Shown piece after piece: positions 1 through 11,500 of a DNA stretch of 64,000 nucleotides. The notes beneath the pieces were generated by a model that saw nothing but the letters and a program-made list of their open reading frames with translations, did not search any database and was not told the DNA's origin. The translations under genes were made by a program, and so were the position numbers. This DNA comes from Ancylostoma caninum (Eukaryota > Nematoda > Chromadorea > Rhabditida > Ancylostomatidae). Location: contig JBAJFG010000559.1 in the NCBI GenBank assembly GCA_037903475.1, forward strand, positions 124,001 to 188,000, read 5' to 3'. Within the stretch, counting starts at the first letter, position 1. Every line of letters begins with the position of its first letter.

Positions 1-125
1 ATGCTGTCTCTGGCTTCTCTGACTCTGCAGCTAACCAGTGGCAGCATGCCGAGCGCCTGTGTCTCTGTCTAAAGCCGCGCCGTGGCCACGTCCCTCTTGA
101 CTGCATACATTTGGAGCTTCCTGTA
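1..125. mobile_element. MITE, 203-bp long-TIR family, truncated by window edge
   Basis: This is the right part of a short inverted-repeat element whose complete copies lie at 812-1014 and 6479-6681. It ends in TTTGGAGCTTCCTG followed by TA, the likely target-site dinucleotide. The inner part, with GCGCCTGTGTCTCTG and CAGCATG, matches the other copies. It has no coding capacity. TA flanks with ends starting CAGG suggest a Tc1/mariner-mobilised MITE; that class is inferred. Confidence 0.75.
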
Positions 126-152
126 CATACGTTTGGAGTTTTCTATATATGC

Positions 153-435
153 CAGTGGCGGACGCAGCCCCCCCCCCCCCGAGAATTGGTCGCCAAATTT
201 TCGAAATTACTTTACAATACAAAATTACTTTACAATACAAATAAAAACCTTGTATTAGTTTCTGTTCAAATTGTCTACTTTTATTATTATTTTTAATATG
301 ATTTTTATTTATTGTCTATTATTATAATTAATATTTTTATTAACTTTATTTTCCATCTGGGTACCCAAAGCGGCTGAGACCCCACCTTTTTTCCCACGCC
401 CCCCCCCTCCCGCCCACTTTCTGCGTCCGCCACTG
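153..435. mobile_element. hAT-like MITE with 8-bp target duplication
   Basis: The termini are perfect inverted repeats: CAGTGGCGGACGCAG at 153 and CTGCGTCCGCCACTG ending at 435. They are flanked by ATATATGC (145-152) and GTATATGC (436-443), an 8-bp target-site duplication with one mismatch. CAGTGGCG-type ends with 8-bp duplications are typical of hAT elements. The interior is AT-rich and non-coding, with C-rich tracts next to both ends. Confidence 0.75.
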
Positions 436-442
436 GTATATG

Positions 443-804
443 CATATGACGGACACAGGGGGGCGCCTCCTCCCGATAATGGGTCCAAATTTTTAAAATT
501 GCTTTACAATACAAATGAAAATCTCTTATTAGTTTGTTTTTAGTTGTTTATTTTCATTATTATTTTTCAAATAACTCTTACTAGCTCAAATGTCTTCTTG
601 TCTTAAACCTCGGCATAGTGTCAAACTGTTCCATCTACCAAACCTATTTGGCGCAAAAGATGCACACATTAATTTTTATTGACTATTTGTTATTATGATA
701 GACATTTTTTCAATTAATTTTACTTTTCATCTGGGTCCCCAAACCGGTGGAGATCCCATTTTTTTCCCACACCCTCTCCCACCCATTTTCTGCGTCTGCC
801 ACTG
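443..804. mobile_element. Second hAT-like MITE, left end eroded
   Basis: This element resembles the one at 153-435 in inverted orientation of some segments: it has the GGACACAGGGGGG left end and the CTGCGTCTGCCACTG right end. The right flank GCATACAT (805-812) roughly matches GCATATGA at 442-449, but the expected CAGTG at the left end is gone. It lies immediately beside the first hAT-like copy, so the pair is probably a nested or tandem insertion. Confidence 0.55.
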
Positions 805-811
805 GCATACA

Positions 812-1014
812 TACAGGAAGCTCCAAATATCCGCAGTCAAGAGGGGCGTGGCCACGACGCGGCTTTAGGCAGAGACACAGGCGCTCTGCATGCTGCCACC
901 GGTTGTCTGCAGAGTCAGAGAAGTCAGAGGCAGCATAGAGAGCGCCTGTGTCTGATCAAGGAGCCGCGCCGTGGCCAAGCCCCTCTTGACTGCGGATATT
1001 TGGAGCTTCCTGTA
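812..1014. mobile_element. MITE, 203-bp long-TIR family, full copy
   Basis: TA plus CAGGAAGCTCCAAAT at the left is mirrored by ATTTGGAGCTTCCTG plus TA at the right. The inverted repeats extend inward about 45 bp (through a CAAGAGGGGCGTGGCCA-like block) and then become imperfect, so most of the element can fold on itself. It is in the opposite orientation to the copy at 6479-6681. No ORF is present. Confidence 0.8.
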
Positions 1015-1312
1015 TATTGTGGTCTCTGTACTTCCGACTTCCGAAATTTCATATCTGATTTCCGCTCAGCCCTCATGGCGGCCGACCGCCGCGAATATTG
1101 GCTACTGTGACATCGGTGCCTGTCGTTCGAGGGCTTTGACACCTGACAGTCGCATCGGTCGACGGTGTTGGCGATCCGCCGTCGCCAGCCACCCGCGAAT
1201 CATGGTGCTGTACTCCACATAGACTATAGCGCCGGTCTTATAAGAAGTTGGTGCATTTAACAGCAGAGGGGAAAAGAGAGTTGGGGGAGGGGATGCAAAT
1301 TCACTTTTATGA

Positions 1313-1381
1313 AGACTAAGCCTTAGGCTTAGGTCCTTAAACCCATGCGCAAGCATAGGCGTAGGTTTAGCTTTAGGCCTA
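1313..1381. repeat. Degenerate TTAGGC-like interstitial telomeric repeat
   Basis: The stretch contains TTAGGCTTAGGT, then CATAGGC, GTAGGT, TTTAGC and TTTAGGC, which are variants of the nematode telomere hexamer TTAGGC. The run is short and broken by unrelated bases, so it may be simple-sequence drift rather than a telomeric remnant. Confidence 0.3.
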
Positions 1382-1472
1382 CAAGGTGAAGTCTAGTAGG
1401 TTTTACTGAGTGCCCCCACTCTCTTTTCGTTCAGCAGAGTCTTCCCGCTTCTCAGTCAGATAGGGCCTTTTT

Positions 1473-1894
1473 GTGACCACCGGGAATTTCCAAAATCTTT
1501 CATCGAGCATTGGAATGAAAAGTTATGCGGAGCTGATACTACAGTCTGTTTCAAACGCGATGATAATGCGTACATATTGCCCGTCTTTTTTTTCACTCCA
1601 ATTTCAGCACACTTCCCTTTGCTCCTCTTCCAACATATGTCCTTTCTCCAACTATCTTCTGAAAGAAAACAGGTTATACTCAACGCTGCCCCGAAATTTA
1701 TCACGTCGCCGTTCGTGTTAAAGTTGATTACTATACAGCACGGAACATTGCCCCCCTTTGCAAGGTCTTCGGTTGTGTGCTCTTCAACAACCATGTGCTC
1801 AGTTTGTTTGTTTTTTCTTCCACCCTCTATTCTGTCCCTGATGCAAAATTTGTATTGGGATGTTTTCACCTTTACTTTCCACGTGATCCTCACT
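1473..1894 (-). CDS. Possible coding exon of unknown luminal or secreted-type protein
   Basis: The minus strand is open for about 140 codons, preceded by a very good acceptor (TATTTTCACAG, just above 1894) and followed by a possible donor in the ATTCCCGGTGGTC context near 1473. There is no ATG at its 5' side, so it would be an internal exon. The translation contains several cysteines and beta-strand-like alternation, including ITCFLSEDSW and APHNFSFQCS, loosely like luminal domains of LAMP or V-ATPase accessory proteins. That resemblance is an impression only. No partner exons were found on either side, and MITEs begin 450 bp away, so it could be a gene fragment or a chance ORF. Confidence 0.3.
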
Positions 1895-2040
1895 CTGTGA
1901 AAATATATCCAGCGGGATGAGAACCTGCAGTGGTGGAAGTCATGTATTTCACAGAGGCAATATTGATCCTGGCAATCTTCCTTTGATTCTTAATTGCTAT
2001 GAATGTATTTGAATTTTCTTCTACTTTTCGTACTTTTACT

Positions 2041-2046
2041 TTTCAG
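2041..2046 (+). promoter_or_regulatory. Probable spliced-leader acceptor of the glutaredoxin gene
   Basis: A pyrimidine-rich tract ending in TTTTCAG stands 10 nt before the ATG at 2057. In nematodes this arrangement is typical of SL trans-splicing and argues against starting translation at upstream codons. Confidence 0.6.
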
Positions 2047-2056
2047 GTCTACTAAT

Positions 2057-5000
2057 ATGAGCGCTAAAACGTTTGTGGATGGTTTGCTGAAGTCGCACAA
2101 GGTTGTTGTATTCAGCAAATCGTACTGTCCCTACTGTCATAAGGTATGTTTGAACGTTTCGATCAATTTTAGCAATCGTTTTAGCTTTATTTATACGTAT
2201 AAAGTCTATATAAAGTCTATTGGCAGTAGAGGTGTCTGCCATACAACATGCATAATCCAATGTATCGATGATCAGTGGCGAAGAAATTGTTATTTTAAGG
2301 CTTCTCGCCTTTCTCGAGGACATCATATGTTTACATATGATTTCGTCATGTGTTTACATATGAATGTTAGATCAAACATTTAGTTAACTCAGTGTCTGTA
2401 TTTGATCAAGCCTGTTGTGTATGTAGACACGCCAGAAAATCATCTGTTCAGCACATTTTTACAACTGCTGTGTACATAGACAAGCATCTCGAGTAAATTA
2501 CCTATGTGTATAAAATTTATCCAGTAAATAAATACTTCCATCCGAATGTATTGCTAGCATTCTTTTGAAATTTTAGTGAAGCAAAAATGGTTCACTCTTT
2601 CATTGCATTCGATTTCACTCTGACCAAAGTTTTGTTTGCTTGAGAACAAACTGATAATAAGGCTGTGTAAGTGTTGTGGATTTGTTACGAATTCAACTGT
2701 AAATATGCTCTATCGATGTTTCCAATCTTTTAAGGCACGTGCTGCTCTTGAAAGCCAAAATATCAAGCCAGGAGCGATGGAATGGGTGGAGATTGATAAC
2801 AGGCCTGATTGCTCAGAAATTCAAGATTACTTACAGGTTTGCTGGCTTTATTTTCTAATGAAATAACAACCGCTGATGCAACAGCTGATCTTAAGTAACA
2901 ACTGGCTTTTGAAAAAAGGGATATGTGCCACGATCAAATGTCAACAATTTTGAATTGTCGTTCAGATTTCATTTTTTTTCACACTTCATTTGTCACACAA
3001 GATCAGCTGTTAACAAAGAAAGAAAACTAGAGGATGACGAAGCAAAGAGCAACAAATTCGTTGTATTTGGAACTTTGTTAACCCTAGTACACCTGTGGAC
3101 TAGTTATACTGATTACAACCAAAATTTCGGCCTCCCTGCGACAAGGCGCCATCATCTGTTTGGTCTCACATTAGGCAGAAGGGTCAAACTTCGGTTGAAC
3201 TTAACCATTTGAACATCGTGCGTTTTAAAAGTTGATTTCGAACCTGAGTGGCATCATCATTTAACATGTTCGGATTTCGTGAAACGCCTCCTGCATCAAA
3301 ATTTTTATCTCCGAATTACGTTGACCCTTGGGGATGAAATTACCCAATTTTGTAGTTCTAAAACCGCATGTTCAATTCAAGAGAACTAGGAATAATTCAC
3401 TTCATTCATTGCTTATGAACGGTCTGACTCTCGGATTAATTACCAACTTTTTTCGTTCAATAAACTATGAGTAAGTACCTGAGTCTGCAGTAGTCGAGTT
3501 TGAGAGCGTTTATTCTTCTACAATGATTTCATTTTTGTATGCGTGTCATCGCTTCCTCCTACTGGAGTTTTCTCTCGAGATCCTGTGTTTTCTCCAGGAA
3601 ATTCATGAAGAATTCTATGTCTGTAGGATTTCAACATCTGTGCGCGAAGCTACACTTTTGTACTTTTCATAGTGGGCGCTGTACTTCCGGCGATGTTAAT
3701 ATTCGATTTATGAGTTCCAATCTCTAGAAGTTTTCAAACTAACCATGAGTCTTTAGTAAACATCATCTAAGTAAACGGATCCTATAACCTGAGCCTGACT
3801 TTTTCCGAAATTATTTCGTACTACACATAGTTCAGAGGAAAGATTCAAAGTACAGAATCAGCTCAATTATAACGCGCACCGCACCATCGGAGAAGAGCGT
3901 ACCCATAGGTGCGATAGGGGTGAGAACGCCCCTGCCAAAGTGAAGGGGATTACCGGGCAAAAAGTGAAGGGTGTCGACCGGGGGGAAGGGGGAGGGCCTT
4001 TCTCCTTCCTTTCAGTAAGAGTTGTGGTATTTGTAAGTAAGTGTCAATACCCTATCCATTGATGTAATAACCAACATGTCTTCAAATGCCATGGAAGCTG
4101 AGCAAATCTTGCAATATATTTCTGCAAACACACCGTTCAACAGTTTCATGAAACCGTACGATAGTGAGTCATCGCTATCGTGCTGCGGATGCTCTAGGAT
4201 ACTGCTTTCAAATGAGGAAACAGCCATTGATTACATGAATGAAGATAGTCCTCAGCACACCTTCATGTATGGTCCACTCATACATACACAACTGCACAAC
4301 ATTTCTTCTCTCCTACATACAAAAATTTGACACTGAAATTACACCTGCTTTTCAGCTATTTCTGCTTATTACAGCTTTATACGGAAATGAAACCTAGGAG
4401 TGAAGGGTATCTATATTCTCCTCCTTCAATCCCCTAACTGATAAACCACATCTCGTTTCATGCGGTTGCGTGTCTTTTTCTGTGAAGGGGGGTGAGAATG
4501 TTTCTGAAGCCATTCTCACCCCATGCGCGCGCCTCTCTACTCTCATCGCACTATCTCGCCATTTGTCTAACAACGGGCACAAGAATGCCCCGTTGTTTCG
4601 GCTCACCCACCCTATTTTTCAACCAGAAAAGGATTTCCCCCATACATTTATATATGGGCGGAAAGTGCATCCTTTCTAGTATGTATACGTGTAAATACTT
4701 ACCACTTTCTCGGAAATACAAGACGAAATCCTTTGAAAAACACCTAATTTGTAGAGTTTTCGACCGTCCTGTTGGTAGCACTTTTTTGCCTGCTCATCCT
4801 ACACTAACTATCACAACTCATACACGAAAATGAAGAGAAAATCTTTGCAAATTGTGGAGGACTATCCTCTTTCCGGTTAGTTCACGAACTTTTCCATAAT
4901 GGTCTTAGAAACATACATGCTATGTTTTTCATATCCTTATGTGTTCAAAAATTTCTCCGCAAACATGCTATCTATCGCTTCCCACTTCTAACATGTAAAC

Positions 5001-7357
5001 TCTACTAGGTTTAAGCTTCAATTAGATACCCTTCACTCATATCTAGTTCTTTATCCTTCACATAGAAATTCGCTCGTCATTTTCCCTGTCTGCGGCAATG
5101 GTCACATTGCGCGCTCCATTCAACACTAACGTCATTTCGATTCCTGAGCATTCCTCTCTACTCTGAACTTTCTGGCCGCGGTGGATCCGCGGTACGAGGT
5201 CGATCCGCGGTGAATCCGCGGTTGCCCGCGATAAATCCGCACATGCCCACGGTGGACAACCGGGAGTGACGTCACTCCCGCGCTATGCCCGCACGTGCCC
5301 GCGGTGTATCCGCACACGCCCGCGGTGGACCCGCAGTAACATTGCTATCCACGGTGGACCCGCACATGCCCGCGGTGGACCCGCAGTAGGGCTGATTTCG
5401 TCATCAATGCCAACAAAACCTCCACACACGATGCACACATGGCCGAGTGGAGAAGAGAGCGGACTTGGAAACATGAGTTCGAAAAGGTACGTGGGTTCGA
5501 ATCCAGTGATGTAAAAACGCTTTCAGGATGAAATATCAGTGCCATCGTGGATTTGCCTCCTCCTCCTCACGACAGGGTCTTTGATACAGGACCACTTCTA
5601 GAAGAAAATAACCAGTCCCTTGAAAATGCATGTTCCCGCGGTGGACCCGCACATGCTCGCGGTGGGTCCGCACATGCCCGCGGTTGAGCCGCAGTACATC
5701 CGCGGTGGAGCCGCACATGCCCGCGGTGGCGAACCGCGGATCCACCTCGGGCGTACCGCGGATCCACCGCGGGCAGAAAGTTCAGAGTAAAAGGAGACTA
5801 GATTTCTATGCCTTCTGCTTTTCACAGTGTTTATTTCTTCTTTTCTACATTATTGAATGGATGTGTGAACAGTTTACTACCTATTTTCTTAACGCCTACT
5901 CTCCTTTCTTGTAATAATTCAACACGCATGTAATCGGTTGATGTGTTAGAGGTAGTTAGAGGTGACGGTCGACCATGATGCTCATGCAACGATAACGATA
6001 TGAAGGGGGGAGGGGATAGCTTTAGGTTGCCCGCAGAGTTCCGAAACGAGCTTGAGCGCGTCTCGGCGTTTGAGGCAAGCTGATGGATATCAATCTTGGT
6101 TATCGGCGATTGCCACGCGCGCGCTCGTAGCAAGAGCGTCGGAGACCGCACAGTCCAATCCAGCTTCCGCCGCCAGCTGCTAGCTGCCGAGCGATGGTGG
6201 CCGACGCGCCACGACCACGTTCTGTCGATAAAAACGAACACAACTCCCCGGTAGATCAAGACGCGCGCGTTGCGAGTGCCCACGCGCAATCACCTAGCGG
6301 ACGCTCGCGCGACAGCCAACAGCTACGCCGATGAGCGCGTTTGCCGAACGCGCTTAAGCTCATCTCAACTCTGCGGGCAATCTTACTGGAATAGGCCAGG
6401 CTCATCCTATTGCCCATGTGCCTGTAATTGCAGTGCAGAGGTTGCTTCGTACTTTTTTGACAGGTATATAAAGGAATTTACAGGAAGCTCCAAATGTCCG
6501 CAGTCAAGAGGGGCGTGGCCACGGTGCGGCTCCTTGATCAGACACAGGCGCTCTCTTTGCTGCCTCTGGCTTCTCTGACTCTGCAGACAACCAGTGGCAG
6601 CATGCAGAGCGCCTGTGTCTCTGCCTAAAGCCGCGTCGTGGCCACGCCCCTCTTGACTGCGGACATTTGGAGCTTCCTGTACATGCGAAAACCCACACCG
6701 AATGCATGATTCACTGACAAGTATGGCGTCAGCGATAGCCACACGTTCAAGGTACATAGAGGCGCTACCGCTTTCGGTCGCGGCAACACTGGTTTTCTTG
6801 CGTATCAGGTGTCGCCCGCCGACATCGGAGGCAGCGCTAACGACGCAACGATCCCAGTCGGTACGCACAAAAAAAAATCAGCGTCGTCACTACCACATCG
6901 ATGAAAGGTGTCATAGTTTTGGAGGAGTATAGCAACAGTTATGAAGTGTCAATATTACACACAATGCGAAGAAATCAGCGCCAAGCATGGTCGAGTTTTT
7001 TTTAAATCAAAAGGCATTAAGTCACTGTTATTTTCTCAATGTGATGGGTACTTATTCAGCACCATGAAGTTATAGCGGCCATTTCATTAGGACAGGACAA
7101 TCCTGCTTTCTGTATTATCATTTTTACAGCTCTAGTTACTGCAGTTGTTGGCATCAAAACTGGACAGTTTCTGCTACCAACACGTAACTCTCACAAACTT
7201 TGTTGCTAACATATGAAAGTTGCAGAGCATAACTGGAGCACGCTCTGTCCCTCGAGTGTTCATCAATCAGAAATTCTTTGGTGGAGGGGACGACACGGCT
7301 GCAGCAGCCAAGAATGGTAAACTCGCTCAACTGCTTAAAGAAGCACAAGCTATCTAG
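2057..7357 (+). CDS. glrx-10: Glutaredoxin, dithiol CPYC type
   Basis: Three exons, 2057-2143, 2735-2836 and 7226-7357, all joined in phase 0, give a 106-residue protein. It is a cytosolic glutathione-dependent thiol-disulfide oxidoreductase that reduces protein disulfides and glutathione mixed disulfides. The active site CPYC is at residues 24-27, after the beta strand VVVFSKSY. The cis-proline loop SVP is at 70-72, and the glutathione-binding GGGDD is at 82-86. The length matches the single-domain family (about 105 residues) and the sequence closely follows C. elegans GLRX-10. The acceptors of exons 2 and 3 read TTTTAAG and GTTGCAG. Intron 2 is 4.4 kb and packed with mobile elements, unusual for so small a gene. 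The start at 2057 is chosen because TTTTCAG lies 10 nt upstream; an in-frame hydrophobic extension further upstream would lie before that acceptor. An AATAAA is at 7744-7749. Confidence 0.94.
2837..4397. other. Intron sequence, no gene recognised
   Basis: This is the first part of glutaredoxin intron 2. Only short chance ORFs are present on either strand. A G-rich stretch at 3895-3995 has no recognisable element ends. Confidence 0.5.
4398..5038. mobile_element. Short TIR element (641 bp)
   Basis: A perfect 15-bp inverted repeat, GAGTGAAGGGTATCT at 4398-4412 and its complement at 5024-5038, bounds a segment without long ORFs. CTAG occurs close to both ends, but a clean target duplication is not evident. 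The superfamily is unknown. Confidence 0.5.
5159..5789. mobile_element. TIR element with CCGCGG-rich subterminal arrays
   Basis: TA followed by CTCTGAACTTTCTG at the left is mirrored by CAGAAAGTTCAGAG and TA at the right, giving terminal repeats about 35 bp long that continue into GGATCCGCGG. Inside each end lies an irregular array of 15-22 bp GC-rich units (CCGCGGTGGACCCGCACATG-like): 5172-5395 at the left and 5636-5778 at the right. The AT-richer centre carries a tRNA-like segment. No transposase is present, so it is non-autonomous. The subterminal arrays recall transposase-binding arrays of other DNA transposons; that role is inferred. Confidence 0.7.
5432..5516 (+). pseudogene. tRNA-like segment (Ser/Leu-type A and B boxes)
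   Basis: TGGCCGAGTGG matches the A box of class II tRNAs (Ser or Leu), and GGTTCGAATCC, about 45 bp further on, is a perfect B box. The T-stem lacks one C and the acceptor ends pair poorly, so a functional tRNA is unlikely. It lies in the centre of the CCGCGG-rich element and may be a tRNA pseudogene or a SINE head. Confidence 0.4.
6022..6385. mobile_element. PIF/Harbinger-like MITE (364 bp)
   Basis: TTA flanks both ends. The left end is GGTTGCCCGCAGAGTT and the right end AACTCTGCGGGCAATC, an inverted repeat with one mismatch in the outer ten bases. The interior is GC-rich. A related, shorter copy lies at 19271-19487. TTA duplications suggest the PIF/Harbinger superfamily. Confidence 0.6.
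6479..6681. mobile_element. MITE, 203-bp long-TIR family, full copy
   Basis: It has the same ends and length as 812-1014: TA, CAGGAAGCTCCAAAT, then the complement and TA. Both arms include the GGGGCGTGGCCACG block. It is inserted in the glutaredoxin second intron, 95 bp after the PIF-like MITE. Confidence 0.8.
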
Positions 7358-8537
7358 CTTTTTCCGATATGTTTCATAGTTCAAAGAACTGTTGTGATAA
7401 AATTCTTGTACTACCTCTGCCTCTTTGTTGGTATAGTATTTAGTGAACTATTAAGAAACTTTGATGCGAATATTAGAAAGTAAATATTTTCGCTACGTTT
7501 TGCACTGCACAACCAAAAGAGGTGGAGCAGTTCAGCTCAACGTGCTTCTTAATTCATATTATGAGCAGATAAAATCGCTAGTCACCGAGTTTGGAAAGAA
7601 ACAGTTTTGTTCTTACAATTACTGGCACGGATGCGGTGCACAAAGCATTCAATTCAGCTCGTTTTCTTTTGCATAAGTGGATGTCTAAAACAGAAAAAAA
7701 AGTAGTGGAACAACTCTAGTACATTCGAATATGTCAGTTCAGTAATAAAGCCCGTATTATTGTGACAATGATAGTACATCAAGCAATAAGATTATAATGA
7801 TCTTCTGAAATTATTTTTTTAGAGCCATGAATTAGTCTGGCGTGGAGATGACATAGCTGTCTCAGTGAGGTATAAGTAATCTTGATGACAAAAGTGTATA
7901 TACAATGTACGAAAATTCTAAACCGGAATGAGAATTACGAAGTATGTAGTCAAAGTCTTAATCACGACAGATTTAGTCACAAGCATAGTTCTTCGTAAAA
8001 TAACGAGATGGACGTAGGATACAGCAGAAGTTGTGCTTTATAATCAGCACTACCAAGGCAATGGCATAAGGAACTTCCATCATACAGTTTGCTTCATTAT
8101 TCTGTAGCTCGGAACAGGGTGGAAGGCGTTTTATCTACAAAAGCATTGCGGGCAACATGACGGAGATTGTAGGTGATTTGGGGATGTTTGTTTCTAAGCT
8201 TTAAAACAGCACCAAAATTTTACGTAGCATTGGAAAGAGGAACACTCTAGGCGCGTTTCTTGATCTTGCCGTAGTAGCTGTTTAAATACAAGAAGTGACT
8301 ATGTTGGAAATATCACGCAGATGGTTTGGTCTGTTGTTGTTGAACCTTAAAGGCACTTACTGCCCCCTTACAAAAATCAGTTCTCTGTTGGTTTGAGGAT
8401 CATAGTGGTGGCATTAGTGTTTCAGATAGCGTTGCTCTCTCATTTCAGTTAGTCGTTACTGAACTGTGAAGCATTCTGTAGAGGAAGATCGACACTGGTG
8501 TCAGGATTGAGATGTACGGACGACTTCCTGCTCTTGC
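7358..8537. other. Intergenic DNA between convergent genes
   Basis: The glutaredoxin stop (plus) and the LDLa-gene stop (minus) face each other here. It contains the AATAAA at 7744 and probably both 3' untranslated regions. No ORF with coding character is seen. Confidence 0.5.
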
Positions 8538-11500
8538 TCATGAGTACATCGAACTGATCAAAATGTCGTCCTCGTCAGAATCGGCCTGAAACAAGTCCCT
8601 TTGAAGAAATTTCTTCGCTGCAGAACATTTGATAACTACGATGGCATCAAAACGGCGGTCTCCTAGAAACGGTATACAGAGCCCTGTTCAAAGGATGTGT
8701 AGTGGTCCTAACTAGTACTTGAAATTGGTACTACATTCCTTCTGAGGGCCATAATATGATAACGCTAAAGAAAAAACTTAGGGTCAACAGAAATTTCCAA
8801 CAAAGGTACTGTAGCAAACGACATCACATGGCAATCTTATACAATATAGCGAAGTCCTAATGAATGAATCCTATTCAGGAATTCGTTTATCAGGACTATG
8901 CTAATTGTAAGATAGCCATGTGATTTCTTCAACAAAGTATGAAAAGTGCAAGTGTTCCGGGTCTTATCAGGTGAGAGAGTTGTTCAAATTATCAGCTGAA
9001 ACACTGTCGAAGTCACTAATATTTTTACAACTACATTTCTTCTTTCTTTTGTCTTAGTGATCAAAGTATGATTTGTGATTTCCGCTGATAATCTTTGATC
9101 TCTCACCCATGCTAGAAGTTCATTTTTCCATCATCGCTGTGGTCGTTCTCACCTGTAACAAGTTTCCACGCCGGTTGCGAGCTAAAGCCTTCACTCGTGC
9201 ACGTCTCCGGATGACCATCACGATCAACGCTGCCAACACCACGAATATTGCCACAGTGAAAAACACTTCTTTTGGGGAAAGAACAATGTATCCAGCTGAA
9301 ATCTTGTATTATATCTTTCCAATTCAGAGTTTCGGTGCTGCTGAGACATTTTTTTTGAAAGACAGATCAATTTCTCGTAGAGCTTTGAACAGTTTCGACT
9401 GTTACTTACTGTCAGCTGAAGTGGAAGTGGTGGGAGCTTGCGTGGTTACAGTGCGAGCGCGTTCTCCTTCCCCAGCTCTGTTGTAGCCTTGGTTCTGCTT
9501 CAGCCTGCAAAAGCAGTTACATTGGAACCACATACTAAAGAAATCATCGAAATTAATCTTCGCTTCTAAATTGGTTCATATTACACGGTTAATTGGATTG
9601 GAGATGTGTGATTCTTACAAGGTTTGCTGCGCTACTAGCGCAAAACGGGCCCACGTACCCTGTTTGGAGAACTTCGAGAACTTTTGACAGCTCTGCGTTC
9701 TCGTCTTCGGGTTCACTCATAGGGGAGAAATCGATGAGATGTTATGTGGTCAGGAAAGGCGTGAGTACTGATATGGAAGTGATCGAAAGAACAAAATAGC
9801 GACTCCCTGCTTATCGCTAACCTTTGAGGTTGTTCCTTGTTTATTTGGTCTTCTAGCGTTCTGTCCAGATCTTTCAGAATGCAGAAAATTTGCGCAGCGA
9901 TTCTATTGAACTATATGACTAACGTAGGTGGAGCTTTTCACAAAGAAAAGTACTTATCTCACGTACAGATGTAGATGGAAAACCATTGGTCAACTCAACG
10001 CTTAATCGTATTTTTCATATGGTGGACGTAAATCAAACCTACATACATACTTATGTGCAGTAAGTCATCAGTACTTCGCCCCAACCTCTTTAAATTTGGA
10101 CCTCGTGAAATACGCAAGATTTCTGGTATCGCTAGTACATTCATTTTGTTAACATGACCTATTAGTATCTTCCCCCTGGGAAAATCCCCCTTTTTGCCTC
10201 CGAAAATTAAAATTACAAAACTGAGAGTTTTGAGCATTTCCTGTAGAGGTCGCTCCAGTGCATAGGAGCACAAAAGCGCTCTATGTTTTACTCTCACTAC
10301 TGTATTTTGTATCCGGCATGTTTTATCCGAATCAAGAAACAGACACTATCAACCCCTCTCATTTACTCTCAGGATTAACCATCTACGGTGCCGGTCAATC
10401 ACTCTTACATCGCAGAATATCTCCCGTCTGGTCTCCCGCGCCGCATCACCTACGCGGAGCGGCAGACCTGCTGGACGCTGTCATTGTTGGGTGGTGTTTT
10501 CCGCAATTTACCAAAACCAAGAGAAAAATGTCAAGCAATGACGGCCCCAATCAGCATTACTCTCCCTTCCGGCAAGATTTTGGAGAAAATTGTCAAAACA
10601 AAGCTCAGTGAGTGGTTTTCAAAGAACAATATCATTCCTCCTGAACAGCACGGCTTCCAATCTGGATCTTCCACAGTTACATACCTTGCTTACTGACTCT
10701 CTGTTTGACTGGATAACAGAGGTTAATAGAGGGAATTCAGATGATGTCATCTTTTTTGATCTTTCCAAAGCTTTTGATATGGTGGAACATACATAGCAAG
10801 CTAATCTTAAAACTGGAGCACTACGGCGTGCGAGGTCAACTTCTGAACTGGGTAGAATCTTACCTACATAAACGCCATATGACAGTAAAAGTCCAGAACA
10901 GTTTTTCTAAGCATTATACTTTGCACAAGGGAGTAGAGCAAGGTGGCGTTCTTTCGCCTCTGCTCTTTCTGGTTTTTACCGCAGAACTTCCCACTTATTT
11001 GAAACGCATCCCAATGTAAGGGTACAAATGTTTGCTGACGATGTCAAGATATATTTCGCATATCAGCAAAATAAACAGCGCCTCGCTCACGAGGTAGTTC
11101 CACTAGCAATCGAAAGGATGATATTGTGGTCGGAGGAATGGGGCTTGCCCTTGAATGCTTCAAAAACAGTTGCGATGCATTTTGGTAACTCGCCGCATAT
11201 CGATTATAGATGTGGAGAAATCAAAATTCAGTATGAAAACAATGTGAAGGACCTGGGAGTAATTGTTGATAGCCGTTTCACCTTTTCTCCTCAAATTGAG
11301 CATATAACAAAAAAAAGCTCTATCGTCTCTCTTTACAATTTTACGGAATACTCACTGTAGCGATCCTGAATCGTTTTGAAAGAAGCATATCCAAAGACTC
11401 AAGAAAATCCAGCAAACGTTTACAAGAATAGTCTTTTACCAATGCTTCCCTGACTCCAGCTATCCTGAAGCCATTCCCGCTTATAAGAACAGACTTAAAA

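Noticed and set aside
2003..2056. In-frame hydrophobic N-terminal extension of the glutaredoxin, signal-peptide-like
   Set aside because: A strong TTTTCAG acceptor lies between it and the ATG at 2057, and orthologues begin at the shorter start.
5432..5516. Functional tRNA-Ser or tRNA-Leu gene
   Set aside because: A and B boxes are good, but the T-stem and acceptor do not pair properly and the segment is inside a transposon-like element.
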